Made by a program: the position numbers and the translations under genes
Shown here: positions 42,170 through 50,200 of the stretch, in pieces
Layout of the letters: each line of letters opens with the position of its first letter
Numbering within the stretch: the stretch's first letter is position 1
Assembly: GCF_900188345.1 (NCBI RefSeq)
Contig: NZ_FZOD01000002.1
Coordinates: 163,535 to 227,534, forward strand
Origin: Streptosporangium subroseum
GTDB lineage: Bacteria > Actinomycetota > Actinomycetes > Streptosporangiales > Streptosporangiaceae
DNA: 64,000 nt
Direction: 5' to 3'
The notes under the pieces: model-generated
Seen by the model: only the letters and a program-made list of their open reading frames with translations
Databases searched by the model: none
Told to the model about the DNA's origin: nothing

Positions 42170-42912
42170 TGGAGCGGATGCTTGGCCGGGTGCTCGTCAT
42201 CGTCCCGACGTACAACGAGCGGGAAAACCTGCCGATGATCGCTGAGCGGCTGCGCAAGGCCGTTCCCGAGGCGCATCTGCTGATCGCCGACGACAACAGC
42301 CCCGATGGCACCGGCGCGGTCGCGGACGAGCTGGCGGCGGACGACGACCAGATCCACGTGCTGCACCGGCCGGGCAAGCAGGGCCTGGGCGCCGCCTACA
42401 TCGCCGGCTTCCGATGGGGGCTCCAGGAGGGCTACGACGTCCTCGTGGAGATGGACGCCGACGGCTCCCACCAGCCGGAGGAGCTGCCGAAGCTGCTGGA
42501 GGCCCTGGGAGACGGGGCCGACCTGGCGATCGGCTCCCGATGGGTGCCCGGCGGCAAGGTGGTCAACTGGCCCACCTCGCGGGAGTTCCTGTCGCGGGGC
42601 GCCAACGTCTACACCCGGGTGATGCTCGGCGTCCCGGTCCGCGACGCCACCGCGGGGTTCCGCGCCTACCGCGCCGCCACCCTGGAGAAGATCGACCTGA
42701 GCGACGTGGAGTCACAGGGCTACTGCTTCCAGGTCGACCTGACCCTGCGCACGGTCCGCGACGGGCTGCGGATCGCCGAGGTGCCCATCACGTTCGTGGA
42801 CCGCACGACCGGGTCCAGCAAGATGAACAGGGCCATCGTGGCCGAGGCACTGTGGCGGGTCACGGTGTGGGGCGTCTCCGGCATGCCCCAGCGCCTGCGC
42901 CGCCCGCGCTAG
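42166..42912 (+). CDS. ppm1: Polyprenol monophosphomannose synthase
   Basis: A 248-residue GT-A glycosyltransferase of family 2. The N-terminus LVIVPTYNERENLPMI (residues 9-24), IADDNSPDGTGAVADEL and the metal-binding EMDADGSHQPEELP (about 93-106) are typical of dolichol-phosphate mannose synthases, as is SRWVPGGKVVNWP. It makes polyprenyl-phosphate-mannose from GDP-mannose for lipoglycan and protein mannosylation. ATG 42166 overlaps the lnt stop. In Mycobacterium tuberculosis the two activities are fused in one protein, so this coupled pair is the unfused form. A short GGCCGG hairpin at 42914-42931 follows. Confidence 0.92.
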   Translation: MMERMLGRVLVIVPTYNERENLPMIAERLRKAVPEAHLLIADDNSPDGTGAVADELAADDDQIHVLHRPGKQGLGAAYIAGFRWGLQEGYDVLVEMDADGSHQPEELPKLLEALGDGADLAIGSRWVPGGKVVNWPTSREFLSRGANVYTRVMLGVPVRDATAGFRAYRAATLEKIDLSDVESQGYCFQVDLTLRTVRDGLRIAEVPITFVDRTTGSSKMNRAIVAEALWRVTVWGVSGMPQRLRRPR

Positions 42913-43021
42913 ACGGCCGGGTCACCGGCCGGGCCGCCGCGACCCGTGCCCTCACGGCGGAACGCGAAGCGTCCCTGCGGCGTTGTCATGTCGTACGGCT
43001 GCCGCGTGAGTTGAGGAAAAG

Positions 43022-43588
43022 ATGCGCCTTCTGCTGTTCCTGGTCTTCCTTGTGGTCCCGGTCCTGGAGATCTGGGTGCTCATCCAGGTCGGTGAGGTCA
43101 TCGGCGGCTGGCCCACGGTTGCCATCCTGCTCGCCGACAGCCTGCTCGGCGCCTGGATCGTCCGCCGCGAGGGCCGAAGGGCCTGGCGTAACCTTCAGGG
43201 CGCGCTGCAGAGCGGCCGGATGCCCGACCGGGAGCTCGCCGACGGCGCCCTGATCGTCGCGGGCGGCACGCTGCTGCTCACCCCGGGCTTCCTCACCGAC
43301 GTGGTCGGCTTCCTGTTCATCCTGCCGTTCACCCGGCCGCTGGTCCGCAGGCTCGGCGCGTGGTTCTTCGCCCGCCGCATCCGCACCCTCGCCCAGAGCG
43401 CGGCGGGTCCCGGCCTCGGCTCGCCGTTCGGCGGACTGGGCTCGCCCTTCGACGTGATGCGCGGCCAAAGTGACCCGAGCGGTCGGAGCGGCGCCTCCGG
43501 TCCGGTCATCCACGGCGAGGTCGTACGGGACGAGCCGGGCGGGACGCGCGGGCCGGGTGGCTCCGACCGGGATCTCACCGATCGCTGA
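43022..43588 (+). CDS. fxsA: FxsA family membrane protein
   Basis: A 188-residue protein with GAGG 5-6 nt before ATG 43022. Membrane helices lie at about residues 2-20 (LLLFLVFLVVPVLEIWVLI), 28-45 and 76-105 (ALIVAGGTLLLTPGFLTDVVG). The FxsA signatures PVLEIW, LGAWIVRREG and LLLTPGFLTD are intact. FxsA influences phage exclusion in Escherichia coli; its normal role is unclear. The C-terminal 60 residues are Gly/Arg-rich and probably disordered. Its last 14 bp overlap the opposite-strand SRPBCC gene. Confidence 0.88.
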   Translation: MRLLLFLVFLVVPVLEIWVLIQVGEVIGGWPTVAILLADSLLGAWIVRREGRRAWRNLQGALQSGRMPDRELADGALIVAGGTLLLTPGFLTDVVGFLFILPFTRPLVRRLGAWFFARRIRTLAQSAAGPGLGSPFGGLGSPFDVMRGQSDPSGRSGASGPVIHGEVVRDEPGGTRGPGGSDRDLTDR

Positions 43589-44015
43589 GCTCGGCCAGGC
43601 GGCGGAGCGAGAGCCGCAACAGCGGCGCGCTCAGCGGACCGACCAGTGGCCGGCCCAGCCGCCCGACCGGGCCGAACGGCAGGTCGAGATCCTCCTCCCA
43701 GACGATCGTGCTGCCGCCCTCGCGGGGCAGCACGCGGAAGGTTCCGGTGCCGCGCACCAGCCGGCCCGTGTGCCGGACCTTCACGGTCCTGGGCGGGTCC
43801 CATTCGGTGATCTCCATGGTGTCCGTGAACCCGACCGGGCCGACCCCGGTGAAGGCCGCCAGCCGGCTTCCCGCGCTGCGGCCGTCACCGGCGGCGACGT
43901 GGGCTCGGGTCAGGAGCATCCACTCGTCATGCCGCGACCAGTCGGTCAGGACGGAGAACACCCGCTCGGGGCGGGCGTGCGCGTCCACCGAGACGCTGAT
44001 CCGAGAATGAGTCAC
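43575..44015 (-). CDS. SRPBCC family lipid-binding-fold protein
   Basis: About 146 residues from GTG 44015 (VTHSRISVSVDAHARPERVFSVLTDW by ends, residues 1-26). GGAGG abuts the GTG, so the exact start is not certain. The fold is that of START/polyketide-cyclase proteins: an opening strand, the PERVFSVLTDWSRHDEWM helix region, a curved sheet (SRLAAFTGVGPVGFTDTMEITEW) and a long C-terminal helix (APLLRLSLRRLAELS). Such proteins bind a hydrophobic ligand in a cavity; the ligand here is unknown. It lies convergent to fxsA and divergent from the GNAT gene. Confidence 0.82.
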   Translation of the reverse strand: MTHSRISVSVDAHARPERVFSVLTDWSRHDEWMLLTRAHVAAGDGRSAGSRLAAFTGVGPVGFTDTMEITEWDPPRTVKVRHTGRLVRGTGTFRVLPREGGSTIVWEEDLDLPFGPVGRLGRPLVGPLSAPLLRLSLRRLAELSDR

Positions 44016-44149
44016 CCTCCGATCGTTCCCCGTGACCGGGACCTGACCCCTGCGGGAGGGGCGGGGGCGGGGGCCGGGCGGAGGACTGCCAGGATCTTCC
44101 GGTGGACGCCGCGAACAGAGGACCGGCGGCAGACAGGGGGAGCAATCAC

Positions 44150-44647
44150 ATGACCGCATCCGCGAAGGAGGCCGGTGCGACCGTGGTCAGGCCGGTGCCC
44201 TGGGACGACGCCGCGGCCGTCGCACTGCGTGAGGCCATGGAGGAGGAGATGGGCGCCCGCTACGCCGACCTGCTCGCGTCCGCGCCGGACTACCTGCCCA
44301 AGGGCATGAACGTCGAGCCCGAGACCGTCGTCTACACCGGCATCGCCTACACGGGGGAGGGCGTGCCGGTCGGGCACGTCGCGCTGCGCCGGCTCGACGG
44401 CGACCTGGAGCTCAAACGGATGTTCGTGGCCCCGTCGCACCGGGGCACGGATGTGGCACGCGCGCTGCTGGCTGCGGCCGAGGACGCGGCTCGCGCGCTC
44501 GGCGCGTCGCGGGTCGTCCTGCAGACCGGACATCGCCAGCCGGACGCGGTGAGGCTGTACGAGCGCGAGGGCTATGCCCCCATCCCGCTCTTTCCTCCCT
44601 ACGAGCGGCTCGCGGGCTCCCACTGCTTCGCGAAGCCCCTGGTCTGA
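44150..44647 (+). CDS. GNAT family N-acetyltransferase
   Basis: A 165-residue protein. ATG 44150 is supported by AGGGGGAG 7 nt upstream. The acetyl-CoA site is the stretch LKRMFVAPSHRGTDVARALLAAAE (about residues 87-110; R/Q-x-x-G-x-G/A motif as HRGTDVA), followed by VVLQTGHRQPDAVRLYEREGY. The acceptor may be an amine, amino acid or protein. It is transcribed alone and ends at a 23-bp hairpin. Nothing nearby indicates the substrate. Confidence 0.88.
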   Translation: MTASAKEAGATVVRPVPWDDAAAVALREAMEEEMGARYADLLASAPDYLPKGMNVEPETVVYTGIAYTGEGVPVGHVALRRLDGDLELKRMFVAPSHRGTDVARALLAAAEDAARALGASRVVLQTGHRQPDAVRLYEREGYAPIPLFPPYERLAGSHCFAKPLV

Positions 44648-44674
44648 ACCGTCGCGGGGAGAGCCACGGAAAAG

Positions 44675-44726
44675 GGCGAGGTCCGCCGGTCCGGCCAGAC
44701 TGTTGGCCGGACCGGCGGACCTCGCC
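44675..44726. terminator. 23-bp perfect hairpin terminator
   Basis: Arm 44675-44697 pairs without mismatch with 44704-44726 around GACTGT. It lies between the convergent GNAT and snapalysin genes and should stop transcription from both sides. It is the longest perfect stem seen in the window. Confidence 0.93.
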
Positions 44727-44755
44727 GGGGTGCTGCTGTGGAGCCTGGGCGATGC

Positions 44756-45334
44756 CTAGCGTGATGCGGTCTCGGGGCTGTCGACGTAGATCTTGCCGAA
44801 TTCGATGGCCGGGGCGAAACCGGCGAAGTTCCGGTTGACCTGGGCCTTCTCAGCCGTGCTCGGATAGGGACTGGTACAGCTCGTGCCCGCGCTCGCGCCG
44901 GACATCAGGTCCGTGCACAGGCCGGTGCGACGGTCGGGCAGACCCAGGATGTGGCCGATCTCGTGGGCGGCGATGCGCAGCGGGTTGTGTCCCTCCACGG
45001 TCGCCTCCCTGCCCATCCAGATCGTGCCCCGGCCCAGACTGGTGGGCTGGGTACGCGGCCAGCCGTTGTCGGCCCGCACCACGAAGTCCGCCGGGCTTCC
45101 GGCCACCAGCCGCACGCCGGTCACGCTGGAGTTCCAGACCTGGGCCGCCTGGTCGACGGCGGAACGGAACTCCGCGGCCCGGCTCGCGTCGTACCGGAGC
45201 ACGCGGACGGCCGCCACCGTGCGGTCAGCGTGGCCGGCTGCCCCGTGGGTGGTCGCCGCCTGGACGGGGGTAGCCGTCACCAGGAAGGTGAATCCCAGGA
45301 TGAAGGCGACGCTTAAGCGGATGATCCTTGACAT
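44756..45334 (-). CDS. Snapalysin-like secreted zinc metalloprotease
   Basis: A 192-residue protein. Residues 1-27 are a Sec signal (IIRLSVAFILGFTFLVTA, cleavage after PVQA). The catalytic motif HEIGHILGLPD (about residues 124-134) has the HExxHxxGxxD pattern of family M7, with Asp as third zinc ligand. Two Cys (TGLCTDLM, GTSCTSP) probably form a disulfide. Snapalysins are small extracellular proteases of Streptomyces and relatives. The neighbouring S1 protease on the same strand, 62 bp upstream, suggests a secreted protease pair. In Streptomyces a LysR gene usually controls snapalysin; none is adjacent here. Confidence 0.92.
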   Translation of the reverse strand: MSRIIRLSVAFILGFTFLVTATPVQAATTHGAAGHADRTVAAVRVLRYDASRAAEFRSAVDQAAQVWNSSVTGVRLVAGSPADFVVRADNGWPRTQPTSLGRGTIWMGREATVEGHNPLRIAAHEIGHILGLPDRRTGLCTDLMSGASAGTSCTSPYPSTAEKAQVNRNFAGFAPAIEFGKIYVDSPETASR

Positions 45335-45396
45335 CTTTTCCGGTTCTCCTCGGCCATGGGGGGTTGCTCGGGAAGAGCAGCTGGTGAGGAGAGCGG

Positions 45397-46515
45397 TCAG
45401 CCGACGCGGAGCGTGAGGCCGTACGTCGAGAGGATCTCGTTGACCGGCTGGTAGTACGTGGTGCCGCCGGAGCTGCAGTTACCGGAGCCGCCCGAGGTCA
45501 CGCCCTGGGCCTGGCTGCCGGAGATGAACGAGCCGCCGGAGTCGCCGGGCTCGGCGCAGACGTTGGTGCGGGTCAGGCCGCTCACGGTGCCCTGCGAGTA
45601 GGTCACGCTGGTGTTGTGCTGCTGGATGGTGCCGCAGCGCCAGCCGGTGGTGGAGCCGGAGCGGCAGATCGAGGAGCCGACCACGGCCTGGGTGGATCCG
45701 CGGACGGTGACGTTGGCGCCACCCGAGCCCCTGACCAGCGGCTGGGCGGTGTTGCCGGTGGCGGCGACCCAGGCGTAGTCGTTGCCGGGGAAGGAGGAAC
45801 CCTGGAAGGTACCGGTCGGGCTGGTGGTGCGGCTGCCCGCCCTGCCGCAGTGTCCCGCGGTGACGAAGCCCGGGGTGGTTCCCCTGGTGACGGAGAAGCC
45901 GACGCTGCAGCGGCTGCCGCCGATGTAGTAGGCGAGGCCGCCGATGATGTTGATGTAGGTCTGGGGCTTCTCGGCGGAGGCCGTCACCCGTACCGCGCTC
46001 TTGTCCACGCCGGCGGCGGCGACGAGGGCCTCGGCCCCCGCCTGCTCGGCGGCCTGGACGACGACGCTGTTGGTCGGGATGTCGACGTACCAGAGGGACG
46101 CGCCGGCCTTCGCCTCCGCGGACGCCGCGTCGAGCCGGTCCTTGACGGCGTTGAGCTCGGTGAGGGTCCGGCTGACGACCACGGGCTGGGCGCCCTGGGC
46201 CTGGATGGCCCCGGCCGCGGAGGCGTCGCTGGTGGCGACGGAGAGCTTGGAGGCGTCGGCGTTGAGCCAGGAGCCGGCGTACTTGTCGCCGAGCGCCTTG
46301 CTCAGGGTGGACTCCGCGCTCATGGCGCGGGACTCGTTGGCCAGCCGCGTGACGGCCTGCTCGGCGGTGAGACCGAGGTCGCGCTGGAGCGCCTCGATGA
46401 CTGCGGGCTGGGGCTGGGCCGGGGGAGCGGCCTGGGCCATGGCGGGGGCGACGGTGGCTGCCAGGTACAGGGCCACGGTGGTGGCTCCGGCGAGGAGGGG
46501 GCCTCGACTCAACAT
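45397..46515 (-). CDS. Secreted S1 serine protease, alpha-lytic/streptogrisin type
   Basis: A 372-residue preproenzyme. ATG 46515 has AAGGAG 5 nt upstream; the GTG at 46521 overlaps that site and is rejected. A signal peptide (to about residue 30, VAPAMAQA) is followed by a pro-region of about 155 residues with the alpha-lytic pro-domain (VVVSRTLTELNAVKDRLD). The mature chymotrypsin fold starts near NIIGGLAYYIGG. The triad is His in TAGHCG, Asp in GNDYAWV and Ser in EPGDSGGSF; Cys pairs match streptogrisins. It should be an extracellular protease needing its pro-domain for folding. A candidate promoter (TCAAGA-N17-TAGGGA) lies at 46582-46610. Confidence 0.95.
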   Translation of the reverse strand: MLSRGPLLAGATTVALYLAATVAPAMAQAAPPAQPQPAVIEALQRDLGLTAEQAVTRLANESRAMSAESTLSKALGDKYAGSWLNADASKLSVATSDASAAGAIQAQGAQPVVVSRTLTELNAVKDRLDAASAEAKAGASLWYVDIPTNSVVVQAAEQAGAEALVAAAGVDKSAVRVTASAEKPQTYINIIGGLAYYIGGSRCSVGFSVTRGTTPGFVTAGHCGRAGSRTTSPTGTFQGSSFPGNDYAWVAATGNTAQPLVRGSGGANVTVRGSTQAVVGSSICRSGSTTGWRCGTIQQHNTSVTYSQGTVSGLTRTNVCAEPGDSGGSFISGSQAQGVTSGGSGNCSSGGTTYYQPVNEILSTYGLTLRVG

Positions 46516-46840
46516 AAGCACTCCTTGTGAGGGGTGATGTCAAGGTATTGGCTGAGCCTCGCCGAGGGATGTCCCAAAAAATCCCTATCGTGATGTTATG
46601 GGGGTCTTGATCATCCGGGCGGACAAGAGCGCGGCCCGACGCATGGGATCCGGCTCCTGACGGGAACCAATAAGGACGGTGACAAATAACTGGTTCTAGG
46701 CACCCGGAACTCGGGGGGATAGATTGCTGCATCGTACGGAGGGGTGATCGGCCCCGGCCGTCGCGACCGTCCCGGGATTCGCGGCTGGAACGTTCCGTAC
46801 CGGATGCCATAGTCCGGATTTCACAGGAGGACACGCGCCC
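46516..46840. other. Gene-free control region of the S1 protease and small protein
   Basis: No credible gene. On the minus strand TCAAGA (46610-46605) and TAGGGA (46587-46582) with 17 nt between form a candidate protease promoter. A GGGAT/ATCCC hairpin with a T-run lies at about 46567-46586. GAACCA (46664-46669) and TGGTTC (46691-46696) form a weak dyad. AGGAGG at 46825-46830 serves the small gene at 46841. Confidence 0.5.
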
Positions 46841-47029
46841 ATGAGTCACGAAGCCGCCGTCGACGGTGGAACCGGGCGCGAAGAGCAGGTATCACTGCCA
46901 CGCCGTGCCGACGCGCCCCGGTGCCCGTACACGGAGCAGGGGGATCGTCGCTGCGTCCTGCCGCCCGACCACGAACTAGAACACGTTTTCCCTCATCAGA
47001 AGGCCCCCGCCATGTGCCCGGAGGACTGA
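46841..47029 (+). CDS. Small cysteine-containing hypothetical protein
   Basis: A 62-residue protein with a good ribosome site (AGGAGG, 10 nt before ATG 46841). Its only feature is a compact Cys/His segment: RCPYTEQGDRRCVLPPDHELEH (positions about 27-48; C28, C39, H44, H48), then CPED near the end. This could hold one metal ion or a disulfide. I do not recognise the family by name, though CPYT...CVLPPDH segments recur in small actinobacterial proteins. It overlaps no other gene and lies 73 bp before the stop of the convergent MHYT gene. Confidence 0.6.
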   Translation: MSHEAAVDGGTGREEQVSLPRRADAPRCPYTEQGDRRCVLPPDHELEHVFPHQKAPAMCPED

Positions 47030-47101
47030 CGGATCGAGGCCGCCGGCGGCCTCGGCCGCGCCGGCTCCGGAGGACGGTGCGCCGAGCTCGACGTACCGGG
47101 T

Positions 47102-47974
47102 TCAGTGCCCAGGGTCGGAGCTGTCGAACAGGGAAGAGGGACGAGACTCGGCCGGCCGGGCCGCGGGGGCGGGAGCGGGAGCGGGGGGAAGGACGCTGCC
47201 GTCGCGAGGCTGCCGGAGCTGGGAGAGCAGTGCGGCGTCCTCGCGCATCTCCTGCTCGGAGGGGGACAGGAAGATGGTGAGGAGCAGGCCCAGGGTGATC
47301 AGGCTGATCCCGATGATCAGGGGAAGCATGAAGTCCATGGCCGAGGCTCCGGGCATGGACATGGCGGTGGCATCGAGGGTGACGGCCATGGAGAACATGC
47401 CGGTGTAGTGCATCCCGTTGACCGCGACGCCCATCAGCAGGGCGGCCCCCGTGATGGCGAGGGCTCCGCTGGCGCGCAGGCTGAACCAGAGCGCCACCGT
47501 CGCGGCCACCACGGCGATCAGTACGGACAGCGTCACCAGGAGAGGGTCGTAGTTCACGTGTGCGGACATGTTCATCGCCGCCATGCCCAGATAGTGCATG
47601 CCGGCCACGCCGAGGCCGGTCAGCAGCCCGCCGCTGATGAGCGAGACGGGCCCGGTTCCCTTGGCGGAGACCAGGAACAGTCCGGCCCCCACGACGACGA
47701 TGGCGAGAAGGGCCGAGGCGATGGTGAGAGGCACGTCATAGCGGATCGCCGTACCGCGGACCTCGAAGCCCGTCATCGCGATGAAGTGCATCACCCAGAT
47801 CCCGGTTCCGCCGATGGACAGGGCGGCGCCGCCCAGCCACAGAACACGGGACTGGCCTCCCGCCTCGCGGGCACGGGCCGCGAGCAGGAGCCCGAGCAGG
47901 CAGCCGATACTCGACATGATGTAGGAGGCCGCCGGGGTGATGAACCCGTGGGCGAAATAATCGATGGAGGGCAT
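47102..47974 (-). CDS. MHYT-domain membrane sensor
   Basis: A 290-residue protein with about seven membrane helices. The MHYT repeat occurs three times: MHFIAM (about residue 62), MHYLGM (about 126) and MHYTGM (about 188), each near the outer end of a helix and proposed to bind copper. MHYT proteins are thought to sense oxygen, CO or NO. There is no GGDEF, EAL or kinase output domain; the C-terminal 50 residues are an acidic, then Pro/Ala-rich cytoplasmic tail (PPAPAPAPAARPAE). It must signal through a partner or act as a transporter-like protein. No redox gene is adjacent. Confidence 0.9.
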   Translation of the reverse strand: MPSIDYFAHGFITPAASYIMSSIGCLLGLLLAARAREAGGQSRVLWLGGAALSIGGTGIWVMHFIAMTGFEVRGTAIRYDVPLTIASALLAIVVVGAGLFLVSAKGTGPVSLISGGLLTGLGVAGMHYLGMAAMNMSAHVNYDPLLVTLSVLIAVVAATVALWFSLRASGALAITGAALLMGVAVNGMHYTGMFSMAVTLDATAMSMPGASAMDFMLPLIIGISLITLGLLLTIFLSPSEQEMREDAALLSQLRQPRDGSVLPPAPAPAPAARPAESRPSSLFDSSDPGH

Positions 47975-48180
47975 GGAGGCTCCTGGCGGTACAGGTCATC
48001 GTTGGAACGTGCCATAGCCGGATCGGAGATCGCTGGCTGACTGGCCGATCAGAGAGGTGCTCACATTACAGCCCTGGCGTTCCGAATGGCCATAATGGGT
48101 GAATTGAGAGCGCCTTAACCGACTACGGCAAGTCGGCGTTTCCCACCTAAGGTGAACACTCCAGGAGAGGAGGCGGGCCA

Positions 48181-48441
48181 ATGACGATGCTCGCCGGTCA
48201 AAGACGAAAAACAGCTCTGCCCCCGATCTGGCCAGGTGATCGCTACGAGGTCGTGTGTGAGCGTGACGACCCGCACGGCAACACGCGCGACCTCTACCAC
48301 TTCGCGCAGTACGCGGTGCACTCGGCCCGCGGCCTGGAGACGGCGGGACTCGCCCGCAGGGTGCGCGTGGTCAGGCTCGAGGACGAGGTAGTGATCTACG
48401 ATCGCGTCAACGGCATCGACCTGCCCGCCGGCGAGTGGTGA
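48181..48441 (+). CDS. Conserved-type small hypothetical protein
   Basis: An 86-residue protein with an AGGAGAGGAGG ribosome site before ATG 48181. No domain is recognised. It is soluble, charged and compact (WPGDRYEVVCERDDPHGNTR, given by residues 17-36; then LYHFAQYAVHSARGLE and VRLEDEVVIYDRVNG). The leader has a CCGACT/AGTCGG hairpin at 48119-48136. It diverges from the MHYT gene by 206 bp and precedes the SpoIIE phosphatase by 222 bp on the same strand. Function unknown. Confidence 0.65.
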   Translation: MTMLAGQRRKTALPPIWPGDRYEVVCERDDPHGNTRDLYHFAQYAVHSARGLETAGLARRVRVVRLEDEVVIYDRVNGIDLPAGEW

Positions 48442-48663
48442 TCTGCGACGCGGACGGGGGCTAGGGCCCCCGGAGCGCGGGCGGTAACTCTTTCTCCCGT
48501 GGCAGGTCGCGGGCCTCCCCACGTATTCCGGTTCACCGCTGCGGGCAGAAAACGGGAAACCGGGTCGTGGCAGAACCTTCGGGTAAGGAAGTACTTGCGG
48601 GCAACCGGACCTCTCTCGCATCCGCAGGATGAGGACGGACGCTCCTCGAGGGGTCGTGGACGG

Positions 48664-49923
48664 ATGCCGGTGTCACAGCAGACGGGAAGCGTGATGGATT
48701 CTTCGGGGGGCTGCGCGCGGATGCTGGCCGGGCTGGTCGAGGCCAGTCATCTGAGCGCGATCGAGCAGTTGCCCGCCTTGGTCGAGCAGCACGCCGCTCA
48801 CACCGGCCTGTACGACGCACTGATCTATCTGGCCGATCTGCAGCAGGAGGTGCTCCGCCTGCTGACCGGCCGGGGTGCAAACGCCGGCGAGGGCGCGGAC
48901 CCGGAGCTGGCCGAGCTGCGGATCGACGGAACGCTGGCCGGGCGGGCCTTCCAGGACGTGCGGGTTCTGCCCAAGCCCGGGGCCGGCGGCGGCGTGGACT
49001 GGTGGTGGGTGCCGCTGCTGGACGGCACCGAGCGCCTGGGGGTGCTGCGCGTCAGCGCCCGGGCCGCTGACGAGCGGACCCAGGAGAACATGCGGCACCT
49101 GGCATCCGTGGTGGCGCTGCTGGTGGTGAGCAAGCGCAGCCACAGCGACTCCTACGCCCGGCTGGTCAGGACCCGGCCGATGGACGTCGCCGCGGAGATG
49201 CAGTGGAACCTCCTGCCGCCGCTCACCTTCGCCAACGAGGAGGTGGTGATCGGGGCCGCGCTCGAACCGGCCTACGAGATCGGCGGTGACGCCTTCGACT
49301 ACGCCCTGGCCGGTGAGAGAGTCCATCTTTCGATCTTCGATGCGATGGGTCACGACGCGTCCGCCGGGCTGACCTCCAACCTGGCGCTGGCCGCCTGCCG
49401 TAACTACCGTCGCCAGGGCGCCGACCTGATCCGCGTCAGTGAGGGGATCGAACAGGTCCTGATCGACGAGTTCGGCCGGGCCAACCGTTTCGCCACCGCG
49501 ATCCTGGCCGAGCTGAACACGCGCACCGGCGTGTTCAGCTGGGTCAACCGGGGTCACCACCCTCCGGTGGTGCTCCGGGGCGGACACTGGATCACCAGTC
49601 TCCAGTGCCGGCCGGCCCATCCCATGGGCCTCGACCTCGGCCTGCCCGTGACGATATGCAGTGAACAACTCGAACCCGGCGACCGCGTGCTGCTCTACAC
49701 CGACGGCATCACCGAGGCACGTAACAGCGAGGGCCGGGAGTTCGGCCTGGAGCGGTTCGTCGACTTCATCATCCGGCGCAGCGCCGACGGCCTGCCGGTG
49801 CCGGAGACCCTGCGCCGCCTCATCCGCAGCGTGCTGCAGTATCACGACGGCCGGCTCCAGGACGACGCCACCGTCCTGCTGGTGGAATGGCACGGAGCCG
49901 CCCACCGGAAACTGCGCCTCTGA
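48664..49923 (+). CDS. SpoIIE-type PP2C phosphatase
   Basis: About 419 residues from ATG 48664, with GAGGGG 10 nt upstream; ATG 48694 is an alternative. Residues about 20-170 resemble a degenerate GAF-like sensor region (LYDALIYLADLQQEVLRLL, VPLLDGTERLGVLRVSAR). The catalytic PP2C fold follows: AYEIGGDAFDYALAG, SIFDAMGHDASAGL, WVNRGHHPPVVLRGG, LLYTDGITEARN and LQDDATVLLVEW, with the metal-binding aspartates in place. It should dephosphorylate an anti-anti-sigma protein. No switch-protein kinase or antagonist gene is adjacent. Two terminator hairpins follow. Confidence 0.9.
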   Translation: MPVSQQTGSVMDSSGGCARMLAGLVEASHLSAIEQLPALVEQHAAHTGLYDALIYLADLQQEVLRLLTGRGANAGEGADPELAELRIDGTLAGRAFQDVRVLPKPGAGGGVDWWWVPLLDGTERLGVLRVSARAADERTQENMRHLASVVALLVVSKRSHSDSYARLVRTRPMDVAAEMQWNLLPPLTFANEEVVIGAALEPAYEIGGDAFDYALAGERVHLSIFDAMGHDASAGLTSNLALAACRNYRRQGADLIRVSEGIEQVLIDEFGRANRFATAILAELNTRTGVFSWVNRGHHPPVVLRGGHWITSLQCRPAHPMGLDLGLPVTICSEQLEPGDRVLLYTDGITEARNSEGREFGLERFVDFIIRRSADGLPVPETLRRLIRSVLQYHDGRLQDDATVLLVEWHGAAHRKLRL

Positions 49924-49979
49924 CGGGGATGGACCGGGAGCGTTTCACCGGGCCGAGCGGGATCCGATCCGGTAAGCCA

Positions 49980-50008
49980 CCGCCAGGTGGGCACCGACCA
50001 CCTGGCGG
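49980..50008 (+). terminator. 11-bp hairpin after SpoIIE phosphatase
   Basis: CCGCCAGGTGG (49980-49990) pairs with 49998-50008 around a 7-nt loop, 57 nt after the phosphatase stop. Confidence 0.8.
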
Positions 50009-50045
50009 GCTGCTGTGCCCCGAGATGAGACTGTGCCCCCGGAGG

Positions 50046-50074
50046 GTTTCCCGGTGATCTTGTCACCGGGAAAC
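50046..50074. terminator. 12-bp hairpin between phosphatase and MFS genes
   Basis: GTTTCCCGGTGA (50046-50057) pairs exactly with 50063-50074 around TCTTG and is followed by AATTTGTTG. It may back up the previous terminator or end the MFS transcript coming from the other side. Confidence 0.7.
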
Positions 50075-50200
50075 AATTTGTTGATCAAAGATCTGAGGGA
50101 TAGCACGGTGCGTACTCTCGCGCATGGTCATCCACTCCCGGTTGATCAGAGGAAATGAGCTGGCAGGACTGGAGAATCAGCTGGCGGCATCAGGTGTGGC

